Assembly: GCA_021432635.1 (NCBI GenBank)
Contig: MU270042.1
Span: forward strand, 369,577-433,576
Reading direction: 5' to 3'
DNA: 64,000 bases
Source of the DNA: Thozetella sp. PMI_491
Taxonomy: Eukaryota > Ascomycota > Sordariomycetes > Chaetosphaeriales > Chaetosphaeriaceae
The translations under genes were made by a program, and so were the position numbers. Below are positions 1-13,790 of this stretch, one piece after another (the stretch's first letter is position 1; each line of letters begins with the position of its first letter). Below the pieces are notes generated by a model. That model saw nothing but the letters and a program-made list of their open reading frames with translations, ran no database searches and was not told the DNA's origin.

Positions 1-981
1 AAGTATATAAATATTATAGTTAAGTATCTTAATAAAAGACTAATAATATTATTATTTATACTAAGTATAAGGATTAATATTTTAATACTTATATATATAA
101 ATAAAAAAACTATAGGCTTAATTATAATAAAATATAATTTTACTAAGGTATTTTCTAAGAGAATTATTATTAAAAGCTTTAATATAAATAAAATACTTTA
201 TCTTTAATAGCTTTAATTAATACTTAACCTAAAAGTCTTTAAAAATATTATTACTATATAAAAGGTATTTTTAAAAGTTTAAAATAGTATCGCCCTTTTT
301 TTTACTAACACTTAAATTAAAGAGCTTTTACTTAATTATAAACTCTAAATTCTTTACCTATTAGACCTTTATATTTTAGTAAAAGAATTTAAAATTAAGC
401 TTTTTAAGCTTAATATATTTAAAGTAACTTAGTCTTATAATATTAATAAGCTAAAGCTTAATAAAAAAGAGTAATAACTTATTAAGAGACTATTATTATA
501 AAGAATTAATAAATTAAAAGTCTTTAAAAAAGGCTAATTACTAGTCCTTATTATTAAAAGGTATCTAATAAGTGCTTAATATTATAATTAAGCTTATCTT
601 TAAAAGATAAATTATTAAGGTAAAGACTATAAAAAGTACTAGTTAAAAAAGGTAAAAAAGAAGTAGTATAAAAAAAAAAAAGAGTTAAAATAGTTAAGAA
701 AGGAAAAGAAACTTATCCCCTTTTATAGGTAAATCTAGAGGAGGTTTAATTAAAAGGAGAATACTAATAGTAAATTAAATAGTTATTTTATTCTTATTAA
801 AGAGGTAAGTAGCTATTTTATTCTTCTCTTAAACAAAGAAAAATAGCTACCTCTTATCTAAAAGATAATATTAATATTAAATATAATAACTATTATAAAA
901 CAACTCTTTCCTTACTCTTATTAAACTAAGTAGTTTATTAGGAATAAAAAAAAGTAAAAAAAGTATTACTCTTTAAATAAG
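1..981. other. AT-rich RIP-decayed sequence, no intact gene
   Basis: Almost pure A/T with no open frame of useful length. This is the sequence into which the 987-8697 retrotransposon inserted; the same target sequence resumes at 8703. I see no recognisable motif in it. It is probably part of an older, heavily RIP-mutated repeat. Confidence 0.7.
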
Positions 982-986
982 CTTAG
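982..986. repeat. Target-site duplication, left copy
   Basis: The sequence cttag immediately precedes the LTR and is repeated at 8698-8702 after the other LTR. A 5-bp duplication is usual for Ty3/gypsy integrases. Confidence 0.8.
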
Positions 987-1417
987 TATTATAATACTAA
1001 GATTCTAAGGTTAGTATTCTTAATACATAGGAGATTCTTTCCTAAGGTAGGGAGGGTAGAGACAAGTAAAGTATTAATTAACTAAGGAGTGTAAAATCTA
1101 AAGTATAAGCTAAGGTAGCTTAAATAGATTAATTACTAAAGAGTAAAGGCTAACTAATCTATCTAGGTAGAGACTATAGTCTTATATACTAGGTTACTCT
1201 TTATAGCTCACCTGTTTTAAGGAGTGCTAGTAATCTAGCTTACCTAGTAATCTAAATCACTACTAAGCCTTTAAAGAGGTAATCCTTTCTTATTAGTAGA
1301 ATATCTATATAAGTACTTAAGGTATTTATTAGGGGTTTTACCCTTATTAACTACTAGGCTTAAGTACTAGGCCTTATTAATAGTTATAGGGAAATAGTTA
1401 ATACCTTAATTATAATA
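987..1417 (-). repeat. 3' LTR of the gypsy element
   Basis: 431 bp, aligning end to end with 8267-8697. It has decayed more than its partner: the terminus tattataata stands where the other LTR has tgttataaca. In coding orientation (minus) this is the downstream LTR. Confidence 0.88.
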
Positions 1418-4400
1418 TAAGCTCTTCCTTTTATATTAATATTTATAATAACCTATAAGTAAGCCCTAGCCTATATTTATTAATTAATAGGTTATTATAA
1501 TTTCTTTTCTTTTATATTATTATATTCTAATAAGATATCTAATTCCTTAGAGAAGTAAAAAATTATTTTAGGTAAAACTTATAAGTATTATTATTTAACT
1601 AAATATATTAAATAGTATAGTATAAAAATAATTATACCTTATACATATTATTTTAATAAAGGGGTTAAGTATATTATATTATTATAATCCTTAAAATGTT
1701 TAAACTATATTTATCTAGAGAAACTATATAATAGTTCTTTAGTAGGAATAATATATAGGTTTAATATTTTACTATTTTATAGACTTTTAACTAATAAGTG
1801 TTTTTAGTTTTATATAATATAGTAGAATTAAAAAAGATAAAGAAGGAGAAAGAGAAGATATAGTATTATATATCTAAGGCTTTAGCTAAGTTAAAGTAAT
1901 TATATTAATAAAAGTATCTTCTCTAGGCTAGAGGTAAGAAGTTGTTTAACTATGGGATAGTTAGTTTAAAGGAGGATAATACTAGGGAGATATCTTTTAA
2001 ATAGTATATAGTAGGCAAGGCTTAGTCTTTTAGGGCTCTTAGGGTAATTAATTAAGAGGTGATAGGTTTTAACTTAGTATTAGTTGATTAAAGTTTTAGT
2101 GGTGAAACTACTAAATAAGTTTTTATAAGTTCTCTAAGTATTTACTAGGTTTTTATATATTTTTACTAGTATTATATCCTATCTATTTAACTAAGTATTT
2201 TAATCTATTTTTAATATTATAAGAGTTTATAATATCTTTAACTTTATATTTTAGTTACTTATTAACTTTTATATGTTTATCTAGTTTAGTATTCTTTAGT
2301 ATTAGTTTAAGTAGTAAGATATAGAAAATTAGGTATATCTATATTATTATAGATAGTTTTAGTTTATAAGTGACTTTACTAGTTTATTTTTTAATCTAAA
2401 ATAGTCTTAACTTTTTAAAGTCTAATTTATTACTTAGTTATATTGTTTTAATATTTCTTTATAAGAGGTAAACCTTATCTCTCTTTTAAAAGGTTAGTTC
2501 TTTTAACCTTTTCTAGTTAGTGTATTTACTTATTTTATTATAGATAAACTCTAGTTCTTTTTTTATAAGTTTATATAAGGTTTTTAATTCTTTAACTCTT
2601 AATCCTACTCTTAGATTCTCCTTTAAGTTAAGGGGGGTTTAATAGACTTTTAGTTTAAAATTATAGTTAGTAAAAAATAAGGATATCTTAGTAGATTTTT
2701 ATCTAGTGTTATTATAGGTAAACTAGGTGATTAATAATAATTATACCTAATTGTTTTATTTATAGTTGATATAATAGTATAGGTATTATTTTATAGTTTA
2801 ATTAAGTCTTTCTATTTACTTATTAGACTAAGGGTAATAGGCTATTAATAGTTAATATTTAGTTTTAAGTTAGGCTATAAGAGCTTTTTAAAAGTTTAAG
2901 GTAAATAATTTATCTCTGTTATTAATTAGCTTGTCTAGTAGTTTATAGTTTATAATAATATTTTTTATAAATATATAGGCTAGCTTTTTAGTATTACTAG
3001 CTTTTTTATATAAGATAAAGTAGTTATACTTAATAAGTCTATTAATAATTACTAGAATATTATTAAAAAATACTTTAATTAAAGGTTCTTTTAAGAGTAG
3101 TAATTTTATAATAAAGTCTAAAAAGACTAAGCTCTATAACTTTTTAAGGATTAAAAGGGGTTATAATTTTTTATAGATTTTATACTGATTTACTTTGCTT
3201 TTATTATATTTATTACACTTTTTAATTACTTCTTTTATAACTTTCTTAGCTCTAGAGAAGTTATAAGTGTGATATAATTGTTTTAAAGTCTTAATAACTC
3301 TTTAGTAATTATAGGGAAGGATTTTATATATTTTTTTATTAGGTTTTATTATAAGATATTAGGGACGTAGATTTTACTATAGAATTAATAGACTTTATTT
3401 CTTTTTTCTATGTTTTTATTAAGGCTATTTTACATAAAGTTTATAAAGTCTTAATTATTAAAAACTTTTTTAATCTTATTAGTCTAGTTAGGGTCTAGGA
3501 GGATTTAAAAGGTAGTATTTAACTCTTAAGGAGCCTAGCCTAGGCTTTTATCTTTTAAAACTATTAAGATACTTTATATATAAGGTTTTAGTTCTTATAT
3601 ATAGTCTTTCCTTTGGCTAAGAGTATCTACCCTAGTGTTTTTTAGTCTTTTTTTATATATAATTTTAAAATTAAATTTAAAGAGGAACTTTATCTATTTA
3701 ATTTATTATTTGTTAAGTTTCTTATTAGTTATAAAATAGGTAAGGTTTTTATAGTCTATATAAATAATAACTTAATATTATACTTTATAAAGGTAAACCT
3801 TTTATTTTTTAAAGGCTTTAATAATAACTATTAGTTCTTTATTATATATCTAATAGTTAATTTCTACTCTTTTAAGCTTTTTTAAAAAGAAAATAACTAG
3901 GTATAATAGTTTTTTCTTATTGTATTACTTAAGTTATCCTTTTATTATAAAGTCTAAGGAGTTGGTTTTAACTTTATATAGTTTTACTAGGTCTAGGAGT
4001 ATAAGTATAGGTTTATTTAAGATCTTTAACTTAATAGCTTTAAAGGCTTTACTAGCTTGATTATTTTATTTAAATTTAGTCTTTTTATAGGTGAGTTTTA
4101 TAAGTAGTAGGGTAAGCTTGTTATAGCTTTTTATAAAGTAATAGTAATAATTAATAAATCTAAGGAAAGCTTATACTCCTTTTATTATTTTTAATAGTAG
4201 CTAGTCTTATATTATTACTACTTTTTTAGGGTTTATTCTAATAAATCTAGGGGTGATTTTAAATCTTAAGAAGATAGTTTCCTAAATGTAAAACTTACTC
4301 TTCTCTAGTTTTACTAGGAGTTTAATATCTTTTAAAGCTTATAATATAGTATAGATATATTATTTATATTTTATTTTATTTTTAGAGTAGATAAGGATAT

Positions 4401-7400
4401 TATCTAAGTAGATAATATAGAATCTATTAATATAAGGTTATAAGATATAGTTAATTATAGCTTAAAATATTATTAAAGTGTTTTATAGTTTAAATAGTAT
4501 AATTAAATACTTATAATATCTATACTTAGTCCTAATTATTATTTTTTATTCTTTTCCTTTTACTATTTAGATAAGATTATATACTCTTTTAAAGTTAAGG
4601 TATATTATTATTATAGCTTTTATTAGTTAGTCTTATAGTTTAGATATTAGGGGTAGTAATTCTCTATTAGGGATAGTAATATTATTAAGTTGTTAATAGT
4701 TAATATATAGTCTTTATTTTTTAGTTTTATCCTTGCTTTTCTTTAGTATAAATAAGATTAGGTATCTTACTAATAAATTTAACAGTTATATATAACCTTT
4801 CTTTAGGTTTTTATTAAGGTATTATTATAGGGCTATAAGTTTTTCCTTGTCTAGTCTATAGATTTTATATAGTTTAGGTTGTTCTTTTAGTTTAATTAGT
4901 ATATACTAGTTAAACTAATTATATTTTAATAACTCTATATTTAATATTTCTTTAAATAGTTTATTATATTTCTAGTATTTTTTTAGTATCTTGTTTAAAG
5001 TTCTTATTATAAATACTTTAGTAATTATTAATATTTTAAAGGTCTTTTTTATAGGCTTACTTAGGGATCTTATATAAGTTATACTAAAGGCTAAGTCTTT
5101 TCAAACGTCTTTAGTTTCTTTTTCTAAGATTAGTTAGGTATATTTTTTAGGTACTAGTCTAAAAAATATCTGGCTAGTTATTTAATTAATTCTTAGGTTG
5201 TTTTTTTATAATTATAATATCCTTAGAATTAAATATTATGGTCTAATTTCTATAATATTAAAGGTTACTTCTTTATTATATATATTATAGGCTAATATTA
5301 GGAGAGGTATAGTCTTTATTATAATATCTCCCTTTTTATATTAAGCTAGTTTTCCTTTTATAGTATATAAATAATATATAAATTCTTTTTTTTTCTAAGG
5401 TAGTTATAATTAGTTAATAACTCTTAGTAATATATAATTCCCTTAGGATCTATTATTAATTATTATAGTAATATTATATTAGTTATTAATAATAAAAATA
5501 TAGGTAAGTAGTCTTAAGTTTAGGCTAGTAGTTATTATAAAAGTCTTTATCTCTAGGTTGTTTTATTAACTTTTTATAGGTAATATTTATTATTTTTTAT
5601 CTAGTCTTATCCTAAGGTTAGCTATAGGTATTAGCTTTTATCCTTAGGGTATAGCTTATATTATATAAGATCTTTAAGCTAAGGCTTAAGTCTTATATTA
5701 ATAAATTATTTTTATATATGTTTTATAGCTTTGATTTATTTTTTTATAGTTTTTATTTATAGGCTAGTAGGGTTTCCTCTTATAAGAGTATATCCTTATA
5801 TTTTTCCTTAGTATTATTATATAGTTTTTTCTATATAGTAATATAAATATACTATAGAGGTATATTATATTATGCTTAGCTTATTCTTATAGTGTATTAA
5901 GAACTAAGGGTTTAACCTAAAGATAGCCTACCTATTATATTAGTCTTTTATTTCCTAATACTTTATTTTTTCTTATAGGTAAGGATTATTAATTTACTAT
6001 GTCTTATATTAGATAGGGAAGAAATTATACTTTAGTTTATCTATAGTATATACTTTATATAGTATAATATATTATATCTAAGTAATGTCTTTATAGTATT
6101 TATATTAAGGGCTTATTTAAGGATTATCTTAATAGTTTAGTTATTAGTTGTTTTTTAATAAGTTATAGTATAAGACTCTATCTATAGGGAATAATATATA
6201 TTCCCCTCTTAGGATTAAGTTAAGTCTAATCCCTAGATATTTTTAAACTATAAATAGGGGTGTATCATATATTTCCTTTATTAGTTCTTCCTTAATTTTT
6301 AATAAGCTGCTAAATTCTTTTCTTTATTACTTAGGTATGTAAAAGGTAAGTTATTTATTACTTTCTTTATAGATATAGGTCTTAATAAGAGAGTTGTTTA
6401 ACTATATTTTCTAGGCTTTTTAGTTATTATAATATATTATTATAAGGTATTGTTTAGAGTAGTCTAGTTATTTAGATATAAGTATTAGGATATCTAGTTA
6501 TAAGAGTTTCCCTGGTTGTTATATATTAATAGGTTCTTATTTTATATATAAGGTACTGTTCTTAATATATACGTCACACCTAGGGTTATTTAGGTTTATA
6601 AATTAATATTTCTTTTTATTTTTAAAGTAGTTATTATATAATTTCTAAGGCTAATAGTTTAGTCTATTGTCTTATTCTTTTATATATTTTAAGGTTTATA
6701 GTATATAAGAGAGTAGGTACTTTATATAATAAGTATATATTACTGTTTCTCTTTAGTTTTTAATATAGTAAACTTTCTTACTTTAATACTTTTAATAGGC
6801 TTTAACTCTATTTGTTTTATATAGTTTGTCTAGTCTATAGTATATAATTAGCTTTTATTCTTATATAGTTAGGGTTATACTATTTTTAGCTAGTAGTAAT
6901 AAATAGTCTACTTTTATTATTACTTTAAGGTATAGTATAGCTTTTCTAATTATTAGTTTACTTAGGGCTATATATTAATCTAAAGATAATTCTTTTATTA
7001 GTATTATAATATAGGTATTATTAAGATCTATAGTGTTATAGGCTAGGTTGTTTTATATAGTTATATTTAAGGTTTAAACTAGTTTATACTGTACTAGGTT
7101 AGCTAATTATTTTTTAGGTATTAGTTTCTAACCTATCTTTTTTAGCTGTTTATAAGTATTAGTATAATATCTCTTTTTTAATAGTTATAATACTTAATAT
7201 CTTTTAGGTCTTATTTTAGTTTTTATTATATTATATTTAGGTTTATAGGTTTTAAATATGTCTTATATATTATTGTTTAGTAATTCTAGTACTAGTTAGT
7301 AGATTATTTGGGCTAATTATACTATTAAGGCCTTTTAGTATTAGCTTATTGTCTTAGTTCTTACTACTGTCTTTTTATCCTTTATTTATATAGTTAGTTA

Positions 7401-8266
7401 TTAATATAAGTTATTATTTCTATATATAATAAGAAATCTTCTAGGGTATTAAGTTTAAAGACTTTATCTTTGATTTTACTTTTAAGTCCTTAGTAGAATA
7501 GGAACTTTTTTGTTTTATCTGTATAGTTAAGGAGTGAGTAAAGTTGTTAAAAATCTGTTATATACTAGACTATTAATCCTTTTTGTTTAAATTAGTATAA
7601 GTTTTATTCCTACTAGTGTTTCTTATTAGATTCTTAGAATAATAATCTTAGGGTATATTTATATTTTATATAGGATATAAATATATTCTAAGTTTCTAGG
7701 TATAGTATATAAGTAAGTCCTTTTTTAAAAAATTCTATAAGATAGGGTTTAAACTAGGCTAGTACTTTTCCTTTAAGGAATAAGGCAGTATATACCACCT
7801 TTTTAGCCTTGTTTTAAAAGCTACTAGTGTAGAAGTAATAGTAAGCTTTTACTTAGGCTAGGTAGCTTTTTAAGAGTCTAAGGGTGTTATTAAAGGTTTA
7901 TAACAGGTTAAGCTTAAGTTTTTTATGTCTTACGATAAGGGTTGTAATAATATTAGTAGTGGTATATAATATATTGACTTTATTAATAAGTTTAAGGACT
8001 TAGGTTATACTAGTATATAGTTTATTAATAAGTTTTTTTATTTATATTAGGTCTCTTTTTATATTGTTATACTTAATATTATCTCTACTATTATTAGTGT
8101 CTTTTATTTCTTAGTTAAGGCTATATTAAATAAGAGCTTTTTCCTTTTTTTTGTCAGACTTGCTAGAATTATAACTATTAGTGGACAGGGTGTTTTTACT
8201 GGATATATTGACTGTAGAACGTTATTGATTATACTTGTCTTATTCTTTGAAAGAGAGTAATTAATA

Positions 8267-8697
8267 TGTTATAACACTAAGATTTTAAGGTTAGTATTTT
8301 TAATATATAGGGGATTTTTTCTTAAGGTAGGAAGGGTAGAGATAAGTAGAGTATTAATTAACTAAGGGGTATAAAATCTAGAGTATAAGCTAAAGTAACT
8401 TAAATAGATTAATTACTAAAAAGTAAAGGCTAACTAATCTATCTAGGTAGAGACTATAGTTTTATATACTAGGTTACTCTTTATAGCTTATCTATTCTAA
8501 GGAGTGCTAGTGATCTAACTTACCTAGTAATTTAAATCACCACTAAGCCTCTAAGGAGGTAATCCTTTCTTATTAGTGGAATATCTACATAGGTGCCTAA
8601 GGCATCTATTAGGGGTTTTACCCTTATTAACTGCTAGGCCTAAGCGCTAAGCCTTATTAACAGTCACGGGGAGATAGCTAATACCTTGATTATAACA
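8267..8697 (-). repeat. 5' LTR of the gypsy element
   Basis: 431 bp, beginning TGTTATAACA and ending TTATAACA, so the TG...CA ends are intact. It is noticeably less A/T-converted than the 987-1417 copy; for example it keeps several CpG and CpA-containing words near 8640-8680. Confidence 0.88.
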
Positions 8698-8702
8698 CTT
8701 AG
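8698..8702. repeat. Target-site duplication, right copy
   Basis: The sequence cttag, identical to 982-986. Together the two mark the integration site exactly and show that the element was not rearranged after insertion. Confidence 0.8.
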
Positions 8703-11094
8703 TTATCTTTTAATTATTTAACCTCTCTTACTCTTATCTTTAATAATACTTTTACTCTTCTTTATTTATTAACCTTTAACTCTCTTTAACTATATAACCT
8801 AACTACTACTTATAAATCACTTTAATAACTACTTATTATAATTAGAGCTAATATTTACTTAAAATCTTAATTCCTCTTACCTTTACTATTTTAATAGTTA
8901 TATTTAAACATAAGCTTATCTATATCTTAATATATAATCCTTTAATTAATTACTAATAATTCCTTTACTTCTTATTTTTTTATTAACTAAAAATACCTTT
9001 CCCTACCTTTACCCCTCTGATTAAGGTATAATAAGTTAAAATAATAACTATAACTAGTTAATATAAAGTATTAAAAACTAAACTAAAACAATAGCTACTA
9101 TAATAGTTACTATTCTAAGAGGTTATACTTAAAATATTCTTAAAGAAAGCTTAGTTATTACTCTTAGCTTTAATAGTATTACTTAAGATATTAGAGTATT
9201 ACTTATAAATAGTTCTAAGGAAATATAGCCTAATATAGTTAAACCTATCTACCTTAATATAGTTATAAGTATCTTTAGCCTTTAAATAGTATTCCTTATA
9301 TAAATCTACTAAAGTAAGCTTATTAATATATAACTAGCCTACTTTAATACCTAAAGAGGCTAGGAGAATAATAAGTTACTATAAACCTTTTTCCCTAGTC
9401 TAATCCTATACTTTACCTTTAAGAATAACACGATATATAATATAAGCTAAGAGATATATCTCCTTAAGCTATATAATTTAAAAAAAACTCTTACTTAATA
9501 GGATTAACTTAGTAATATAAGTATAACTACTAGACTCTAATTAATTATAATAAACCTATAAAATAAAGTATAAATCTTACTATATATAATTAGCTAGGTA
9601 CCCTTAAGCCTACTAGCCTATCCTTTAAATAATTAATTCCTCCTATTTTCTATTTATAATAATAGCAACTACTTCTCACTTTTAATTATAAATAAAAGTC
9701 TCTACTATATATTTTTCTTTAACTTATTAAAAGCCTTAACACCTAATCTAAACGCCTATTTAATATCTTACTTAGGATAGCTATAATAATATAATATTAA
9801 TATTAATAACTATAGATTCTTAGCCTTATCTTACACCTAATAATTAACTAGATAAACCTATAGCCTACTAGTTATTAAATTTACTAGGGTCTTCTTTTAT
9901 AAATATAACTTTATAATATTATAAGCCCCTATTAATTAGATATATTTACAAGCTTATAGTTAGATCTAGAAGAAAGTAAGCCTAAACCTCTAGACTGTTA
10001 AGATCTATATTTATTAGATCTACTTAAAGCTTAGTAATTAGAATAAAAATACTCTATAAAACCTAGCTAAGCTTAATATTATAAAGAATATTTATAACAC
10101 TATATTAAACTAGGTAAGTAACTCGTCTATAATAAGAGCTATAAGAAACACTAGCTTAACTCTACCTAGAGTTAAAGATATAGTATAAAAGATCTTATCC
10201 TCTAGTTAAAATACTAGCACCTTTTAAGTCCTACCTACCTATATTTAGTTAATAACTCTAAGAGATATAAGAGAGAATACTATAAAAGGATTAATTATAG
10301 ACATTAAAGAAATACTACTAAAAGCCTTTAAATATCTATCCTATCCTCCTCTTAATAAGATTAAGGAGTAGATAAATAATATAAGAAACTTTAATAAAAA
10401 GGAACTTGTTAAATAAACTATTAAACTTAGCTTTAATAAGGAGAAAAAAAGCAAAGGACTAGCTACTCTTAAAAGGATAATTCTAGACTTAGTAAAAGGG
10501 GAGAAATATAATTAAAAGCTCCTTTATAACTATAAGAGATCTCCTAATAACTATATCTTGCCAAACTACCTTAACAACTTTTATAAATAACTAGATTACT
10601 ACTCTAAAGCTAAGATAATAGCTAACTAATAAACTAGTATAAAGCGTTAAATAACTTATTTACACAGCTATAGAGGGAGTATCTTAATAACTTAGTCTTA
10701 ATAGAAACTATTAACTAACCTAGGCAGATCTCCTCTAGGTACTTTCACTCTTAGTTCTTGTTATAGTTTAAAGCCTATTAATATTAGTAGTAAATCAAGC
10801 CTATTAGATGCTATTATATTTATAAAGAAGCTAACTACTTAACTTATTAGGGTAAGAAATTAGGTTGGATAGTTTTAGGCCTAACTAAAGTAAAAGTAGT
10901 AAGCTAGGGACTTTTATAATAGTAATAGTAAGGAGAAAGGTCTTAAGTAGAAAGGTAGAAGCTTAAAAGAGGATATAGACCTATATAATATTAATAACTT
11001 ACTACTTATACCTAATAGGTATAATAGTAAATAATATTATTAAGGACTAGGGCAGCTTTTTTTACTCTATACTTAACATCTAAAAGCTAAGGAA
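8703..11094. other. AT-rich RIP-decayed repeat DNA
   Basis: Continuation of the target sequence interrupted by the gypsy element. It is less extreme in composition than 1-981; islands such as 10,740-10,960 still hold G/C. I could not recognise a protein motif with confidence. It is probably an older transposon. Confidence 0.6.
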
Positions 11095-11612
11095 AAGTAT
11101 AAGCTAGAGGTAGTCAGTAGATTTTTCTTTTTACCTAGTATAGCCCTAGTATAAGAGGAACTATATAATAGATCTAGACCTTAGTCTAACTAGGCTATAT
11201 TAGCTTGATTTATATAAGTAGTTAAAAAATACTATTCTACCTTAGCGATAAGGATTATTAAGGAATTAATTATTAAGATTTATTAGTCTATTATTTTAAT
11301 AATTAACTTTATATATTTATTTCCCTAGATAAAACTAACTATAAGACTACTTTATATAATTATTATAGGGCTTTACCCTATTCTTATATATTTATTCTAC
11401 CTTAGTTAAAGCCTAGTACTTATTAGATCTTATATTAGTATACCTTCTTTTATATACTATTAGACTTATATTATTTTAACAGCCCTACTTATAAACTAGA
11501 TTATAAGGTTATAGTATTAGTTTTATGTTATAGCTATTAGGCTATAGAGTATATAAGAGTAGTGTTATATATAGGTTATTCTACACATACTCTACTTCCT
11601 ACTTCTTATTCT
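11095..11612 (+). repeat. Left arm of a large imperfect inverted repeat
   Basis: About 518 bp that reappear as the reverse complement at about 13266-13790, with substitutions mostly of the C/T and G/A kind. Examples are the words around 11,130-11,200 (ending near ctaactaggctata) and 11,510-11,611 (tatagctattaggctatagagtatataagag region). The arms flank a truncated copy of the gypsy element. Confidence 0.75.
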
Positions 11613-11616
11613 CACT

Positions 11617-13189
11617 ATTTATAAGTATTAGTATAATATCTCTTTTTTTAGTAGTTATAATACTTAATATTTTTAAGGTCTTATTTTAATTTTTATTATA
11701 TTATATTTAGGTTTATAAGTCTTATATAAGTTTTATATATTATTATCTAATAGTTCTAGTGTTAATTAATAGATTATTTAAGCTAGTTATTTTATTATAG
11801 TTTTTTAATATTAACTAGTTATTAAGTTTTTTACTAGTGTTTTTCTATCCTTTATTTATATAGTTAGTTATTAATATAAGTTGTTATTTTTATATATAAT
11901 AGGAAATCTTTTAAGGGGTTAAGCTTTAAGACTTTATCTTTAACTTTATTTTTAAGTCCTTAGTAAAATAGGAATTTCTTAGTTTTATTAATATAGTTTA
12001 AGAGTAAGTAAAGTCATTAAAATTCTATTATATATTAAACTATTGATTCTTTTTACTTAAGTTAGTATAGGTTTTATTCCTACTAATATTTCTTATCTAG
12101 TTTTTAAAAGAGGGATTTTAAGGCTTATTTATATCTTATATAAGTTATAAAGATATTATAAGTTTTTAGTCTAAGTTCTAAAGTAAATCCTTTTTTAAGG
12201 AAGTTTATAAGATATAGTTTAAACTATACTAGTGTTTTTTCCTTTAGGAATAAGTTAGTATATATTACTTTTTTATATTTATTTTAAAAGCTATTAGTAT
12301 AAAAGTAGTAATAAGTTTTTACTTAGGCTAGGTAGCTTTTTAAATATCTATAGGTGTTATTAAAAGGTTAGGGCTAGTTAAGCCTTAGCTTTTTATATCC
12401 TTTAATAAGGGTTATAATAATATTAATAATAGTATATATAATATATAGGTTGCTTTTAAGTTAGGGTACTTAAGTAATATTAATATATAGTTTACTAATA
12501 AGTTTTTTATCTAGAAGAGGTCTCTCTTTATATTAGTGTATTTAGTATTATCTCTATTATTATTAGTGTCTTTTATTTTTTAATTAAGACTGTGTTAAAT
12601 AGGAGTCTTTTTCTTTTTTTTATTAGACTTAATAGAGTTATAACTATTAGTAAATAAGGTGTTTTTATTAGATATATTAACTATAAAATATTATTAATTA
12701 TACTTATCTTATCCTTTAAAAAAGAGTAATTAATATGTTATAACACTAAAATCTTAAGGTTAATATTTTTAATATATAGGGGATTCTTTCTTAAGGTAGA
12801 GAGGATAGAGATAAGTAAAGTATTAATTAATATAAGGTAAGATCTAATAATATAAGTATTAAGCTTATAAATTAAGTATAGACTTATAGAGATTAATTAC
12901 TAAAGAGTAAAGGCTAACTAATCTATCTAGGTAAAGACTATAGTCTTATATATTAAGTTGCTCTTTATAGCTTACTTTAGATTATTAAAGTCTTAAAGCT
13001 CTTAGGTAAGCTAGGAGCTTTAAGCTTATTAAGGGCTAAGTACTTTATAGTAATCCTTTCTAATTAGTAGAATATTTGTGTGGATGCCTAAGGTATTTAC
13101 TAGGGGTTTTACCTGTTATAACTACTTATAGCTAAGCACTAGGTTATATTAATAGTTGTAGAGAGGTAGTTAATACTTTAGTTGTAATA
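11617..13189 (-). mobile_element. Truncated second copy of the same gypsy family, with LTR
   Basis: This aligns with 7149-8697 of the complete element, that is the coding 5' end plus the 5' LTR. The LTR-like part is 12736-13189, 454 bp, beginning TGTTATAACAC and carrying a roughly 100-bp segment in its middle that differs from the other LTRs. No second LTR and no target duplication are visible, so the copy is a fragment. It is fully RIP-decayed. Confidence 0.8.
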
Positions 13190-13265
13190 TAACCTTAATC
13201 TATATTTTATATTAATAGATAATTATAAAAGTATTAAACTAACCTAAAGACTTTCTTTATATTAA

Positions 13266-13790
13266 GAATAGGGAGTAAGAAGTAGAGTATATATAAAATA
13301 ACCTATACATAATATTACTATTATATACTCTATAGCTTAATAGCTATAACATAAAACTAATATTATAATCTTGTGGTTTAGTTTATATATAAGGCTATTA
13401 AAATAGTATAAGTCTAATAGTATATAGAAGAGGGTATGCTAATATAAGATCTAATAAGTATTAGGCTCTAACTAGGGCAGGATAAATATATAAAAATAAA
13501 GCAAAGCCTTGTAATAGTTATATAGAGTGGTTTTATAGTTAGTCTTATCTAGAGAAATAAATTTATAAAGTTAATTATTATCTAGACGATGTAAATAGAT
13601 AGATAGATAACTAGCTAGTCCTCCTTTAAGGTAGGATAGCACCCCTTAACTACTTATATAAATTAAGCTAGTATAGCCTAGTTAGACTAGAGTTTAGATC
13701 TACTATATAGTTCCTTTAGTACTAGGGCTACGCTAGGCGAAAAGAAAAATCCACTGACTAACCCTAGCTTAATATACTTAAAAGTTTAAA
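13266..13790 (-). repeat. Right arm of the large inverted repeat
   Basis: Reverse-complement partner of 11095-11612. This arm keeps slightly more G/C (for example the gctaggcg word near 13,733), so the two arms were mutated independently after duplication. Confidence 0.75.

Larger units (their letters stand above)
987..8697 (-). mobile_element. RIP-inactivated Ty3/gypsy LTR retrotransposon
   Basis: A complete element of 7711 bp bounded by two aligned 431-bp LTRs (987-1417 and 8267-8697) and a 5-bp target duplication, cttag, at 982-986 and 8698-8702. The coding direction is minus. On the minus strand about 4383-4424 reads as the reverse-transcriptase core YLDDILIYS with the second Asp as Asn (GAT to AAT). 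About 3180-3240 reads as the end of the integrase zinc domain, with one Cys of the C-x2-C pair kept and the other changed to Tyr. The order reverse transcriptase then integrase places it in the Ty3/gypsy group. Just inside the 3' LTR (1418-1434, minus) is a purine tract like a polypurine primer. No frame is open; stops and A/T bias fit RIP. It is dead. Confidence 0.88.
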
